A stretch of DNA of 64,000 bases from Bacteriovorax stolpii (GCA_945905815.1 CAMDQH010000001.1:1-64000); one strand, 5' to 3'. Positions 42,557-52,303 are shown, counted from the stretch's first letter. The notes: generated by a model from the letters alone, not told the origin. A program made the numbers and translations.

Positions 42557-44844
42557 TATGAAAGAAAGTTTCCACCCTCAGAGATCATTTTACTGAAGCC
42601 GGCCGGTTGTAAATCTTTTTTCATTAGCCCATGAAGATTTTTAAATTGATCAAGAATTTTTCCTTCTTCAATACTAAGCATCTTTTGAATTTCAAGAATA
42701 GCTTCTCTTAATTCATGGTCTTTTTGCGAAGTCTGAAAAGAAAAAGCACTCTGTTCAGCTGGTTGCTTCTCATTTACCATGCTCAACTTAGATAAAAGAA
42801 TATCTAGTTGCGAAAGCTTTTTATCGAGCGTCGAAACATTAAAATCTAATCGTGCCAGTTCGTCTTTGTACCTGATTGCAAGCTTCTGCTGATTCTCATC
42901 CAAAGGCGGAAGATGGGCCAAAAGCGAATTATTCAGAGAAATTAATTTAGCCTTCACTTCCATTAGTTCAAATTTTATTTTTTTGTAATCCGCTTTAACT
43001 GAATCGAGTTGTCCTAAAATGTCCATAGATTCCCTGCTCTTTTTTATATTTTCAAGTGTAATCTGATGCAAACGAGAAGCTTCCATTTTGAAATCATCAC
43101 ACTGCTGGAGAACTGTTTTATTTATATGAAGAAGGCTTTCACTTCTGTCCAATGTAAGGATAAATGAATCACGCAATTCATTGGCAGTCTTAATTTCTTC
43201 TCGTGTGATTAAGCGTTTTTCTTCTTCCGCTTCTTTCAAACTGGCAATTGTTAAATTACAAGAATGGTTCTCTTTTTCCAAAGCATGTATTGAATGAAGA
43301 CATTCAATCTTCTCATTACTGATACGTTCAAAAATATTGGCGAGATCTGTGTATAGGTCATTCAAATCATGATTTTTGAAATTTCTTTCTAGAATTCTTA
43401 ATTCGTCCTCATTTAACTGGTTTTCATTCCATAAAGAAATGAAGCGATTAATTGAAAACTTAGTCAGAGCGACTTGTTCATTAATGGCTTCTTTAACGGA
43501 AACAAGAGGATAAAAGAAAACCATCACTCTCCCTTCACGATTAGCACTTATTGGTGTCACGTACATTTCGTAAGGTTGAGCAGGAGTTAGTTCATCTTGT
43601 TTAACTTTGACCGGATATATTCCAGCTATTTTATTTACCATTGCCTGGTAGATTGGATCATCATCCAGGTTCAGATAATCTCTAACATAATCCCAATTAA
43701 AAGCATCACTTCGAACTTCTTCCTCGCTTAAGTACAGTTGATCTAGAAATAAGTTATTATGCCATGTAAGTTTAAAATTATAATCTATCATGCAACCAGC
43801 AAAAGGCAGACCTTCATGAAGAAGAGTTCCAAGGTTGAGCTTGATTTTCAAATCGTCTAAGAGGCGAATAATATCCTCACGTGTATTTTCTGAATAGTGA
43901 TCAACCATAAAGCGCTGGTCGCCCATTATGCCCTTTTCAATAACACTCTTCACTTCTACTTCAATCTGAACGGCGATTTTATTTTGCTGCCAGCGAAACA
44001 GGTACGCCAATCCCATCCAAGCAGTAACCAAAAATGCGATTAGACTTGAAAGCATGATGATTAGCTGGTTTTGCTTTTGAGAACGCATTCCTTTCAGGTT
44101 GGCCGATTTTTTATCTGCATCGACTAACCATTGGGCTAAAGCGATTTCGGCCTGTTTAATATGGACTTTAAGATTGCGCGAATGTGAATTGAGATTTTCC
44201 AAAAGATCAAATTCATATCTCATGGATTCAATACGTTCATTAAGAGATTTTTTTTCACCATCTGTTAGAGATGAATTTGCAATAAGCTTGGCCATGTTAT
44301 TTAAATCGTTTTTGAGATACGTTACCTGGATACTCCCGCCCACATTTCTGGAATCAAGATCGCCAATACGATCTTTCATTTTTCCAGTAATAATCGATAC
44401 ATTTTTATATTTTCTTGTGGTTGCAACATTATGCAGGTTGTTTATTTTTTGCTTTAGAACCTTTAAGGCATCTGATGGATCACTCATTCCTGAATTACTA
44501 TTAATAAGCTTGTTGAAAGTCCGAATGTTTAATCCAAGATCAGTGCTTACCTTTAGCTCCAGCATCTCCTCTGTTTCAACAATCGTTTGCGTTAATTCAC
44601 GCATCTTATCGTGCGCTTTATCGGCTTCTGCCCTTAAAAGATACTTTCCGATCTTGTCAAAATTGCTGCCTTGTTTGAGATCTTGAATGAGGGTATTTAT
44701 TTTTGTAACTTGAACTTCTTCCATATTTTCTAGATTGTTTAATCTGAACGCGAAAATGGTAGAACCAACGCATACTATTATGGCGATAATAAAGATTCCG
44801 TGGACGACCCACTGCCCTTGGTTAAAGGTCTTCTTCCAATCCAT
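42556..44844 (-). CDS. Membrane sensor-like protein with PAS region and long coiled coils
   Basis: This is a 762-residue protein starting at ATG 44844 (MDWKKTFNQG), which has AAAGGGTTGATC upstream; the longer frame begins at TTG. Membrane helices lie near residues 13-35 and 260-285, and they bracket a helical periplasmic domain of about 225 residues. After the second helix comes a PAS-like segment (about 345-460, with 'GCMIDYNFKLTWHN'), then charged coiled coils to near 715. There is no histidine kinase, GGDEF or MCP signalling hairpin motif. The architecture resembles a receptor without its output domain. It sits just downstream of fliA but in a separate transcript. Confidence 0.7.
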   Translation of the reverse strand: MDWKKTFNQGQWVVHGIFIIAIIVCVGSTIFAFRLNNLENMEEVQVTKINTLIQDLKQGSNFDKIGKYLLRAEADKAHDKMRELTQTIVETEEMLELKVSTDLGLNIRTFNKLINSNSGMSDPSDALKVLKQKINNLHNVATTRKYKNVSIITGKMKDRIGDLDSRNVGGSIQVTYLKNDLNNMAKLIANSSLTDGEKKSLNERIESMRYEFDLLENLNSHSRNLKVHIKQAEIALAQWLVDADKKSANLKGMRSQKQNQLIIMLSSLIAFLVTAWMGLAYLFRWQQNKIAVQIEVEVKSVIEKGIMGDQRFMVDHYSENTREDIIRLLDDLKIKLNLGTLLHEGLPFAGCMIDYNFKLTWHNNLFLDQLYLSEEEVRSDAFNWDYVRDYLNLDDDPIYQAMVNKIAGIYPVKVKQDELTPAQPYEMYVTPISANREGRVMVFFYPLVSVKEAINEQVALTKFSINRFISLWNENQLNEDELRILERNFKNHDLNDLYTDLANIFERISNEKIECLHSIHALEKENHSCNLTIASLKEAEEEKRLITREEIKTANELRDSFILTLDRSESLLHINKTVLQQCDDFKMEASRLHQITLENIKKSRESMDILGQLDSVKADYKKIKFELMEVKAKLISLNNSLLAHLPPLDENQQKLAIRYKDELARLDFNVSTLDKKLSQLDILLSKLSMVNEKQPAEQSAFSFQTSQKDHELREAILEIQKMLSIEEGKILDQFKNLHGLMKKDLQPAGFSKMISEGGNFLS

Positions 44845-44965
44845 GATCAACCCTTTCTTTCGTGATTTTCAATACTTAATTTTCTGACAAAATGAAACGG
44901 ATTGGGAAGTATTTAATTAGAAGTAGTTCGTAGGGGCAACTTAGACTTCAAAAGACTTGATACTA

Positions 44966-44997
44966 TAAAAAAAGCCCTCTACTGAGGGCTTTTTTTA
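44966..44997. terminator. Bidirectional rho-independent terminator after fliA
   Basis: AGCCCTC (44973-44979) and GAGGGCT (44984-44990) pair over a 4-base loop, with a run of A on the left and a run of T on the right. It ends the flagellar operon past the fliA stop at 45018. Confidence 0.9.
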
Positions 44998-45017
44998 TAT
45001 TTAATATCGGATTTAGA

Positions 45018-45803
45018 TTAACAAGCAAGATCTTCGTGGGACTCAAACTGGTTACGAAGCTTAGCTTTAAGCTTTAAAATTGCCTGAGTATGAAGCTGAG
45101 ATACGCGTGACTCAGTTACGTCCAAAACCTCGCCAATTTCTTTTAGGTTAAGGTCCTCAAAGTAATAAAGTGAAAGTACTAAGCGCTGCTTTTCAGGAAG
45201 TGATTTAATGCCTTCCTTAATGATCTCTTGGGCGTTTTTATATCCAACAGCTGAATGTGGGTTGGCAGAGCGTGAAGTCTCCATAAGAGAAACCATAAGC
45301 TTCTTATCACCCTTACTCATGGCCGCAGCATCATCAATATTCATAAGAGATACTGACTTTGATTTGTTTAGAAGTTCATGAAAATCATCCATTGAACACT
45401 GAAGATGTTCGCACATTTCCTCATCTGTAGCTGGACGACCAAAATCTTTATCAAGTTTGGCGTAAGCTCTTTCAACTACTTTTGCTTTCTCACGTACTGA
45501 GCGAGGAACCCAGTCCTGAGAACGAAGCTCATCTAGAATTGACCCGCGGATGCGGAATTCAGCATAAGTTTTAAATTTATTATCTCGAGATGGATCAAAT
45601 TTTTCGATCGCATCCATGAGTCCAATCACTCCGCAAGAAATCATGTCATCCAACTCAATATTTGGTGGAAGACGAGAAGCAATTTTTTGAGCGATGTAAC
45701 GCACGAGTGGTGCGTACTCAAGAATAATTTCTTCTTTTACCTTAGGCTCAACAGTGCTGCGGTAATCTTTTAGGTTCTTAAGTTTGGCCGTGAGTGATGA
45801 CAT
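45018..45803 (-). CDS. fliA: RNA polymerase sigma factor FliA (sigma-28)
   Basis: FliA directs transcription of late flagellar and chemotaxis genes. The 261 residues contain region 2 'GVIGLMDAIEKFDPSRDNKFKTYAEFRIRG', region 3 'DWVPRSVREKAK', and the helix-turn-helix of region 4 'LKEIGEVLDVTESRVSQLHTQ'. The length and these motifs match sigma-28. It is the last gene of the flagellar operon and closes at the terminator at 44966. Its anti-sigma partner FlgM is not in this window. Confidence 0.95.
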   Translation of the reverse strand: MSSLTAKLKNLKDYRSTVEPKVKEEIILEYAPLVRYIAQKIASRLPPNIELDDMISCGVIGLMDAIEKFDPSRDNKFKTYAEFRIRGSILDELRSQDWVPRSVREKAKVVERAYAKLDKDFGRPATDEEMCEHLQCSMDDFHELLNKSKSVSLMNIDDAAAMSKGDKKLMVSLMETSRSANPHSAVGYKNAQEIIKEGIKSLPEKQRLVLSLYYFEDLNLKEIGEVLDVTESRVSQLHTQAILKLKAKLRNQFESHEDLAC

Positions 45804-45828
45804 TTGGAGCTCTCCTAGCTTTTACAGT

Positions 45829-46710
45829 TTAGTGAACATCGTGTTCATGGGCCATCTGAGTTACTCCGTTTGACAGGAGAGCAGTAGGTCCACCATCTTT
45901 TTCGGTGAACCCATATAAAAGTTTAATAAAGTTTTTCTGTAATTCATTTTTTGTTTCAGATAGGAAAAAAGTATCAAATGCCTCGGCAGAAACTTCCACT
46001 TTTTTGATTCCACCGAGCACATGCGTAGTTGTACCGAGGAAATTCTGGATAGTTTCTGTCAGAGTATTCGTTACATTTTGATACTGTTTCTCATTCTGAT
46101 ACATATTAATCAGGAGGTGATTTTCTTTGACCCCAAAACGAGTTGCGAGCAGCTTTATAAGGGAATATGAATCGGTAATGGAAGATTTATCAGGAGTTAC
46201 AATAACCCATCGGTTATCGCAGAAGGCATTCAAGGTAAGCGCTTCACGAGTGACTCCCGCAGGGCAATCTAGAAGGATATAATCGTATTCGTGCTCATGA
46301 GATGAAATGACATCAATAATAATTTCATCAAACTTCATTTTACTTTCAAATATTTCAGTCGAACCATTACAAGCAGGAAGTAGGTGAAAATTTCCTAACT
46401 GAATCACAACTTCTTCAAAAGTTGCTTCTCCAGAAAGTAGTTTTTCAAATTTATTATCAAGTGGAAGACCAAGTTTAATTGCTGTATTTGAGAGGTTTGA
46501 ATCGCAATCAATCAGAAGTGTACGGTGGCCTGCTTTCGCAAGTTCCATAGCCGTTTTTAAGGCGATAGAGGTCTTCCCTACTCCGCCTTTGCCGCCGGTA
46601 ATAGAAATTTTTCTACAAGGCTTAAAACCATCTTTAAGGAGTGATCTTGAGGGATTCTTGAGATTTTTCTCAGAGGAAAACGATTGTAGCCACTCACTGG
46701 TCTTATGCAT
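45829..46710 (-). CDS. flhG: Flagellar number regulator FlhG (MinD/ParA ATPase)
   Basis: FlhG is a MinD-like ATPase that limits the number of polar flagella, usually by opposing FlhF. The 293 residues show the deviant Walker A KGGVGKTS at 41-48, the switch regions 'DCDSNLSNTAI' and 'ILLDCPAG', and a C-terminal helical tail for membrane contact. The family's N-terminal DQAxxLR helix, which stimulates FlhF GTPase activity, is not visible in the first 30 residues (SEWLQSFSSEKNL). This fits the defective FlhF next door. Confidence 0.9.
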   Translation of the reverse strand: MHKTSEWLQSFSSEKNLKNPSRSLLKDGFKPCRKISITGGKGGVGKTSIALKTAMELAKAGHRTLLIDCDSNLSNTAIKLGLPLDNKFEKLLSGEATFEEVVIQLGNFHLLPACNGSTEIFESKMKFDEIIIDVISSHEHEYDYILLDCPAGVTREALTLNAFCDNRWVIVTPDKSSITDSYSLIKLLATRFGVKENHLLINMYQNEKQYQNVTNTLTETIQNFLGTTTHVLGGIKKVEVSAEAFDTFFLSETKNELQKNFIKLLYGFTEKDGGPTALLSNGVTQMAHEHDVH

Positions 46711-46773
46711 AGAACTCCTGTAACTGCATGGCCTAACATCCTGTCGGGCCTTGAAAAACTTAGGAACTAAATT

Positions 46774-48315
46774 TTAGAACTGAAAAAGACCTGCCATCAA
46801 TCTCTCAGCCGTTGCACCTTCGATATCATCTGGAACCACTGGGCCTGTTCCGAAGAATTTTAGAGGCAACTTGTTGTGGGCCTTATGAACGTTGAAAAGA
46901 GCTCCAAAATTCATGCACAGATCCACATGAGAAATGATAACACCATCAACCACGTCCTTATATCGGGCAATTATTTTTCGGTTATATAATTCAGAGTGAA
47001 TTGCCGAAAGTGTGCCTAGTACTTCTACGTACTGGAAACCACGTTTAAGTGTCTCAACGAATTTCTTTGTTTCGTCTGTATACTTAGAATTTAGACGTAT
47101 ATCGACTAGGACAGACTTGCCGGCTTCCGTAGCTTTCCTACATAGGCCCACAACTTCCGAAAAGTTTTGAACTTTCTCAACTTTAATTCCAAACACTTGT
47201 GCTGCGAAATCGGTTGAAGCATTATTTTGGGCGTCTTGGGAATATTGAACCACAACAACATCTTTTTTCAAAACAGCGATTTTCATACCCATAGTACTTT
47301 GTCCCGAAGCGGCTTCAGAAACGAGAACAGTTATTACTGGATCGCCATTATCAACTTTTGCAAAAAGTGGGATTCCAGTATTTATAGAACCGGCCATTTC
47401 TTTCAAGGCAAATTCAAAAATAACATCTGGATTATCCATTTCTTCTTTAGTCAGTTCATAATTCGCTTTTTTAATTAAATCCAAAATATGAGACTCATCA
47501 ACATCCAAAGTTTTTAGTGTCGTTCTCAACTGATACACACCCTTAGCTTCGTTGAGGTGCTTTTGGTTAAATTGATAATTCTGTGAAAGCTCCAAAATCT
47601 TTTGTTCTAAAAGTTCAATTTTGTGTTGTTGGGTGCGCATTTCTTGGCGAATTTCATTATAGGCTTCGCGGCTAACAGCATTCGAAGTTGAAGCAACTTG
47701 TGGGGCCTGATCACGGCGAACAGAGATTTCAACATGATCTTCCACGTCCTGTTTGCTTTGTGCTGGTCGGGCCCTGCTAGTTGGTGCCATTTGTGGCGGT
47801 TCTGAATATTTTCCATGATTTTTAACAGGACGGGAATATGTCACTGGTTCATCATCATTTGAATCGGATTCAAAGCCCGAATCTTCACCATCTGTTAAAA
47901 AATCATCCAAACTGTTTTTAATCATTGAAGATGTTTTATTAGTCACGTCAGCAAGGCTAGCAGTACCTTTGGCAAGAGTATTTACAACTTTATTAAGCCC
48001 GATACTTCCATAGCCAGCATTTTGGCCAGCGTTCTGTGATCCGTTATATTTAGTAATTGTTTCCTTAATATTTGAAGCTGACTTCTGATATAAGGCTTCT
48101 TTTTGATCGTTGTTAAGCACTTTGTCCACCTTTGCCTTTTTCTCGAAACTTCTTTCCGAGATTGCAGCAGTAATCTCTATGCGCTTTTTCTTAAACGCAC
48201 CTTTAAGACCACTGTTAGTAATAGTCTTAAGTATAATTGCATCAGGACCCAATTCAAATTTAACTGCTTTGAGAGCTTCCTCTAATGTATCGGCTTCGAA
48301 TTTCTTAACGAACAT
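46774..48315 (-). CDS. flhF: Flagellar polar-placement protein FlhF with a degenerate GTPase domain
   Basis: FlhF marks the pole where a flagellum is built and is normally an SRP-family GTPase. The 513 residues have the expected N-terminal part (1-60), a long disordered linker (about 70-210) and a C-terminal NG-like domain ending with the family tail 'PDDIEGATAERLMAGLF'. In the nucleotide site, however, the P-loop reads SEAASGQST at 333-341, with Gln 339 in place of the catalytic Lys. The G3 Asp-Thr-Ala-Gly is replaced by DIRLNSK, and G4 reads SHVDL. It should not bind GTP in the usual way. Its placement between flhA and flhG is standard. Confidence 0.88.
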   Translation of the reverse strand: MFVKKFEADTLEEALKAVKFELGPDAIILKTITNSGLKGAFKKKRIEITAAISERSFEKKAKVDKVLNNDQKEALYQKSASNIKETITKYNGSQNAGQNAGYGSIGLNKVVNTLAKGTASLADVTNKTSSMIKNSLDDFLTDGEDSGFESDSNDDEPVTYSRPVKNHGKYSEPPQMAPTSRARPAQSKQDVEDHVEISVRRDQAPQVASTSNAVSREAYNEIRQEMRTQQHKIELLEQKILELSQNYQFNQKHLNEAKGVYQLRTTLKTLDVDESHILDLIKKANYELTKEEMDNPDVIFEFALKEMAGSINTGIPLFAKVDNGDPVITVLVSEAASGQSTMGMKIAVLKKDVVVVQYSQDAQNNASTDFAAQVFGIKVEKVQNFSEVVGLCRKATEAGKSVLVDIRLNSKYTDETKKFVETLKRGFQYVEVLGTLSAIHSELYNRKIIARYKDVVDGVIISHVDLCMNFGALFNVHKAHNKLPLKFFGTGPVVPDDIEGATAERLMAGLFQF

Positions 48316-48318
48316 TCT

Positions 48319-50394
48319 TTATAACCTCACCGTACCTAGGGACCTAATATTTACATCTGGACTAAGCTCATTATGACTCACCACTATCATGTTGGGAATA
48401 AATTTTTCAGTCAACTTTTTAAAGTGACGACGAATAACTGGTGAACAAAGAACCACCATTTTTTCCCCTTGTGATGTTGCTTCTTCAATTTTTTCATTGA
48501 GTGAAGCAAGTATCGTTTGGGTCATTTTTGGATCAAGATTCAATTGGGTCCCATGGTCAGTATGAATAATTGATCTGGCCACAGCTTCTTCAAGTGCTCT
48601 ATCCAGTGTAAATAATGGAACATCACCAGCTGAGCTTTTAATTTTTTCAGTAATTGAACGATAAAGAGATTGGCGCACGTACTCAGTCAAGGCTTCTGGA
48701 TCCTTCGAAGAAGTTCCAAATTCTGCCAATGTTTCAAGGATTGTACGCAAGTCACGTATGGCAACACCTTCTCTTAAAAGATTTTGAAGAACCTTAAGGA
48801 CTGAACCAAGAGTCATGATATCTGGAACAAGATCTGAAACAATTTTTGGATTTTCTTCTTTAAAGTTATCAAGAACCTTAACTAGTTCCTGACGACCAAA
48901 TAGTTCATTTAAATTCGTTTTAAGAACTTCAGTCAAATGTGTAGCAACGATCGTAGAAAGATCGACCACTGTATACCCATTATACTGAGCCTCATCTTTA
49001 CGATCATCGGTTATCCAGATCGCTGGGAGACCAAACACTGGTTCTTTGGTGGCTTGGCCGTCCATTTGCTCGATAACTGTTCCTGGATCCATTGCCATCA
49101 AATGATCTGGTAGAAGTTCGCCCTTGGCAATTTCGACTCCTTTGAGTTTAACAGAGTAGCCACCAGGTTTAAGCTCGAGATTATCCTTAATTCTGACAGA
49201 AGGAATAATAACACCCCAATCAATCGCAAATTGTTTTCTAATATGAGAAATACGCTCAAGAAGGTCACCATTTTGCTCGGCATCTACAATGCTTACGATT
49301 CCGTAACCAACCTCAAGTTGAACCAATTCAACTGGTAAAAGTGATTCAAGTGTTTCAACTTTCGCCTTAGTTTCAGCAACAGAGTTGGATTTCTTCGCTG
49401 CTAAAGCCAGAGCTTTGTTCTTTTCGATTTTAAAACCAGTAAAACCGATGAAACCACCCATTAGGATAAAAGGAAGCCCAGGAAAACCGGGAATAAGTCC
49501 AAACACCGTCATTGAAGCAGCAGTTATATAAAAGGCTTTTGGGTTGGCAGAAAATTCGTTTCCAACCTGTGCACCAAGACCTTCATTGTTTGAGTTTCGA
49601 GTAGCAATAATACCTGCAGCAGTAGAAATAATCAGTGCTGGAATTTGAGCAATGAGACCATCACCAACTGTTAGTAATGTAAAAGTTTGAGCTGCATCGC
49701 TGAAACTCATATCTTGTTGAGCAACTCCAATTATTATTCCGCCAATCATGTTAATTGCAGTAATTAAAATACCTGCAATGGCTTCTCCTCGTACAAACTT
49801 CGAAGCACCGTCCATGGATCCGTAAAAGTCTGCTTCCTGTGCAACCTCTGCACGACGACGTTTAGCTTCTTTCTCGTCAACCAGACCAGCGTTCAAGTCT
49901 GCATCAATTGCCATCTGCTTACCTGGCATTGCATCTAAAGTGAATCGTGCTGATACTTCAGCTACTCGACCAGCACCTTTTGTAATAACCATAAAGTTAA
50001 TAACAACTAAAATAATGAAAATGACAATCCCGACCGCATAGTTACCACCAACAACAAAATCACCAAAAGCTTTGATGATTTCACCAGCGGCAGCCGTTCC
50101 ATCGCTAGCACCATGAAGCAGAATATTTCGAGTTGATGCCACGTTAAGCGACAAGCGAAAGAGAGTTGTAATAAGGAGAACAGTTGGAAAAGTCGAGAAA
50201 TCCAAAGGCTTTTTAGCATAAACAGCTGTTAGTAAAACACCAACAGAAATTGCAATTGAAAGCGAAAGCATCATGTCTAGAAGTAATGGCGGTATTGGAA
50301 CAACCATAACTCCCAAAACAACCATCAGGCCAATCGCAATAACGACATCAGAGTTCTGAGTTAAGGCCTTAAATTTTCCAAAGAATCCTTCCAT
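48319..50394 (-). CDS. flhA: Flagellar export apparatus protein FlhA
   Basis: FlhA is the large ion-channel and docking component of the flagellar type III export gate. The 691 residues have about eight membrane helices in the first 330 (for example 'IAIGLMVVLGVMVVPIPPLLLDMMLSLSIAISV'). The conserved FHIPEP-type cytoplasmic loop is present between helices (PGKQMAIDADLNAG). The C-terminal domain (about 350-690) binds chaperone-substrate complexes. Its start follows flhB after 27 bases, and its stop is 3 bases from the flhF start. Confidence 0.96.
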   Translation of the reverse strand: MEGFFGKFKALTQNSDVVIAIGLMVVLGVMVVPIPPLLLDMMLSLSIAISVGVLLTAVYAKKPLDFSTFPTVLLITTLFRLSLNVASTRNILLHGASDGTAAAGEIIKAFGDFVVGGNYAVGIVIFIILVVINFMVITKGAGRVAEVSARFTLDAMPGKQMAIDADLNAGLVDEKEAKRRRAEVAQEADFYGSMDGASKFVRGEAIAGILITAINMIGGIIIGVAQQDMSFSDAAQTFTLLTVGDGLIAQIPALIISTAAGIIATRNSNNEGLGAQVGNEFSANPKAFYITAASMTVFGLIPGFPGLPFILMGGFIGFTGFKIEKNKALALAAKKSNSVAETKAKVETLESLLPVELVQLEVGYGIVSIVDAEQNGDLLERISHIRKQFAIDWGVIIPSVRIKDNLELKPGGYSVKLKGVEIAKGELLPDHLMAMDPGTVIEQMDGQATKEPVFGLPAIWITDDRKDEAQYNGYTVVDLSTIVATHLTEVLKTNLNELFGRQELVKVLDNFKEENPKIVSDLVPDIMTLGSVLKVLQNLLREGVAIRDLRTILETLAEFGTSSKDPEALTEYVRQSLYRSITEKIKSSAGDVPLFTLDRALEEAVARSIIHTDHGTQLNLDPKMTQTILASLNEKIEEATSQGEKMVVLCSPVIRRHFKKLTEKFIPNMIVVSHNELSPDVNIRSLGTVRL

Positions 50395-50421
50395 GGCAAC
50401 CTCGCCCTTCCTGGGCTATTT

Positions 50422-51498
50422 TTACTTCAATGCTTTCTGTTTTCTTCTTAGCTTGTAAACAAAAGCTAAAATTTCTGCGACGGCTTTGTACAATGTTCGC
50501 GGCACTCCATGTCCCACTTTCACTGTTTTATAAAGAGTCCGCGCCAGCATAATGTTTTCAACAATTGGTATGTCATTTTCCTTCGCGATCTCTCGGATCC
50601 TTAAGGCCAAATGATCAGCACCTTTTGCCAATACAGATGGAGCAACCATCTCATTACCATCATACTTCAATGCTACACTAATATGAGTTGGATTAGTAAC
50701 AATTACATCGGCTTTCTTTACATCATTCATCATTCGTTTTTGGGCCATTTGTCTTTGGATAGTTCGAATGCGATTTTTAATTTCGGGATTTCCGTCTTTT
50801 TCTTTGGCCTCTTGTTTAGCTTCTTGTTTAGTCATCATCATTTTCTTATGGTAACTCCACTTTTCCCAAGCAAAGTCCATAAGAGCAATAACTCCAAGAC
50901 CCAGTAAAATGGAAAAACCAAGCTTGACCATCAGGTATTTACCAAACCCTAAGCTCTGAGCAGCATCAGCATGCAGGAAACCAAGAAAAGAGCCAATATT
51001 GTTCTTCATCACGTTGTAGGTGATGGCAATAATCACAGTAAATTTAAAAACACCTTTAACTGCTTCAACCAAAGCTTTTTTGCTAAACAGCCGCTGAAAT
51101 CCCTGAATAGGATTTAAGCGTTCAAGTTTGACTTCAAGAATTTCGGGCGAATAAAGAAACCCTATTTGAATAAAAGTGGAAAGAAAACCAAGGCAAGCAG
51201 ACGCCACAAAAAATGGTCCAACACATTTAACTAATGTCCAAGCCGTAGTGGAGATCACATCTCCAAACTTTTCAGCTGTATAAATAAGCTTAAAATCAAG
51301 TCTGTAAATCCAATCAATGTATTCAGTAAACTGTTCGTAAACAAAGACTCCACTAATTATCAAGGTGAGAAGAGAACCAGAGAGGAGAATAACACTTGAA
51401 AGCTCTCTAGAGACAGCAACTTCGCCTTTATTACGGGATTCATCAATCCTGTGTTGGGAAGGTTCTTCGGTTTTTTCGTCGTCGTTTTCTTCGGCCAT
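50422..51498 (-). CDS. flhB: Flagellar export switch protein FlhB
   Basis: FlhB switches the export apparatus from rod/hook to filament substrates. The 358 residues have four membrane helices in the first 230 and a cytoplasmic domain with the autocleavage motif NPTH in 'VIVTNPTHISVALKY', intact. The preceding helix linker is Lys-rich ('KMMMTKQEAKQEAKEKDG'), typical of FlhB. No fusion to FliR is seen, since fliR is a separate gene just upstream. The NPTH motif indicates a working switch. Confidence 0.96.
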   Translation of the reverse strand: MAEENDDEKTEEPSQHRIDESRNKGEVAVSRELSSVILLSGSLLTLIISGVFVYEQFTEYIDWIYRLDFKLIYTAEKFGDVISTTAWTLVKCVGPFFVASACLGFLSTFIQIGFLYSPEILEVKLERLNPIQGFQRLFSKKALVEAVKGVFKFTVIIAITYNVMKNNIGSFLGFLHADAAQSLGFGKYLMVKLGFSILLGLGVIALMDFAWEKWSYHKKMMMTKQEAKQEAKEKDGNPEIKNRIRTIQRQMAQKRMMNDVKKADVIVTNPTHISVALKYDGNEMVAPSVLAKGADHLALRIREIAKENDIPIVENIMLARTLYKTVKVGHGVPRTLYKAVAEILAFVYKLRRKQKALK

Positions 51499-51523
51499 CC
51501 TATGCCTCTATGTTCATCATGAA

Positions 51524-52303
51524 CTAGTTGGAAACAAATTGAAACCACTCGCCCAACTTCTCAAGATATAAATCAAAACTCACTTGAAAAAACTCCTCTC
51601 CAATACCCATGAAAAGAAGAAGTCCAAAACCAATATTAACTACAAAACTAACTTGCAAAACGTTCATCTGAGGAACACTTCTGGCAACAATTCCCATGAC
51701 TAGATTCATGAGTAAGTTTGCAAAAATCAGTGGCCCCGCCAGTAGAATAGAGGCACTGAATGCTGACTTAAAGAATAACACAAAATATTCAGGCGTTTTC
51801 AGCAATTTGTCGGCATTTAAGAAATTGACAGAAAAAAAGGATTCGTAGACACCTTTAAACATAGGTACCAGAGCACCAGAAGTGAGTATAAGAATGATCA
51901 TCGTCCACTCAACCAGTCTCTCAAATGGTCCCACTTGCTGTCCCTGAGTAGGGTCAAAATAGCTTACGGATGAAAATCCAATTTGCTGAGTCAATATGCT
52001 ACCAGTTGCGACAAATAAGCTCATAATACATTTCACCAAAAATCCAATAATTAGACCGGTAGTGGTATGAAACATCATGAGGATCCAGATGTTGTCCACT
52101 CCGACCATATTCACTTCTGCAACAAGCGTGCCTTGAGTTCCAGGAAAAAACGCAAATGCAACAAGGAAGCTGGTGAGAACTTTGACTGTCATGGGTACTG
52201 AAACGTTGTCAAATAAAGGTAATTGGAAGAGAACTGCAATCCAACGGGAAAAGCCCATCCAGAAGGCCAGAAAGACTTGCTGATCAGAAATGGTAAGATT
52301 CAT
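51524..52303 (-). CDS. fliR: Flagellar export protein FliR
   Basis: FliR is part of the FliPQR export gate at the base of the flagellum. This 259-residue protein has about six hydrophobic helices, with 'FFPGTQG' and 'GFSSVSYFDPTQGQQVGP' (family loops) visible around residues 50 and 110. Its start overlaps the fliQ stop by one base. It precedes flhB by 25 bases. The order fliP-fliQ-fliR-flhB-flhA matches most polar flagellar operons. Confidence 0.93.
   Translation of the reverse strand: MNLTISDQQVFLAFWMGFSRWIAVLFQLPLFDNVSVPMTVKVLTSFLVAFAFFPGTQGTLVAEVNMVGVDNIWILMMFHTTTGLIIGFLVKCIMSLFVATGSILTQQIGFSSVSYFDPTQGQQVGPFERLVEWTMIILILTSGALVPMFKGVYESFFSVNFLNADKLLKTPEYFVLFFKSAFSASILLAGPLIFANLLMNLVMGIVARSVPQMNVLQVSFVVNIGFGLLLFMGIGEEFFQVSFDLYLEKLGEWFQFVSN

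Noticed and set aside
44099-44686. A 195-residue plus-strand frame inside the PAS/coiled-coil gene
   Set aside because: It is antisense to a long coherent protein, with no ribosome site and unlikely composition.
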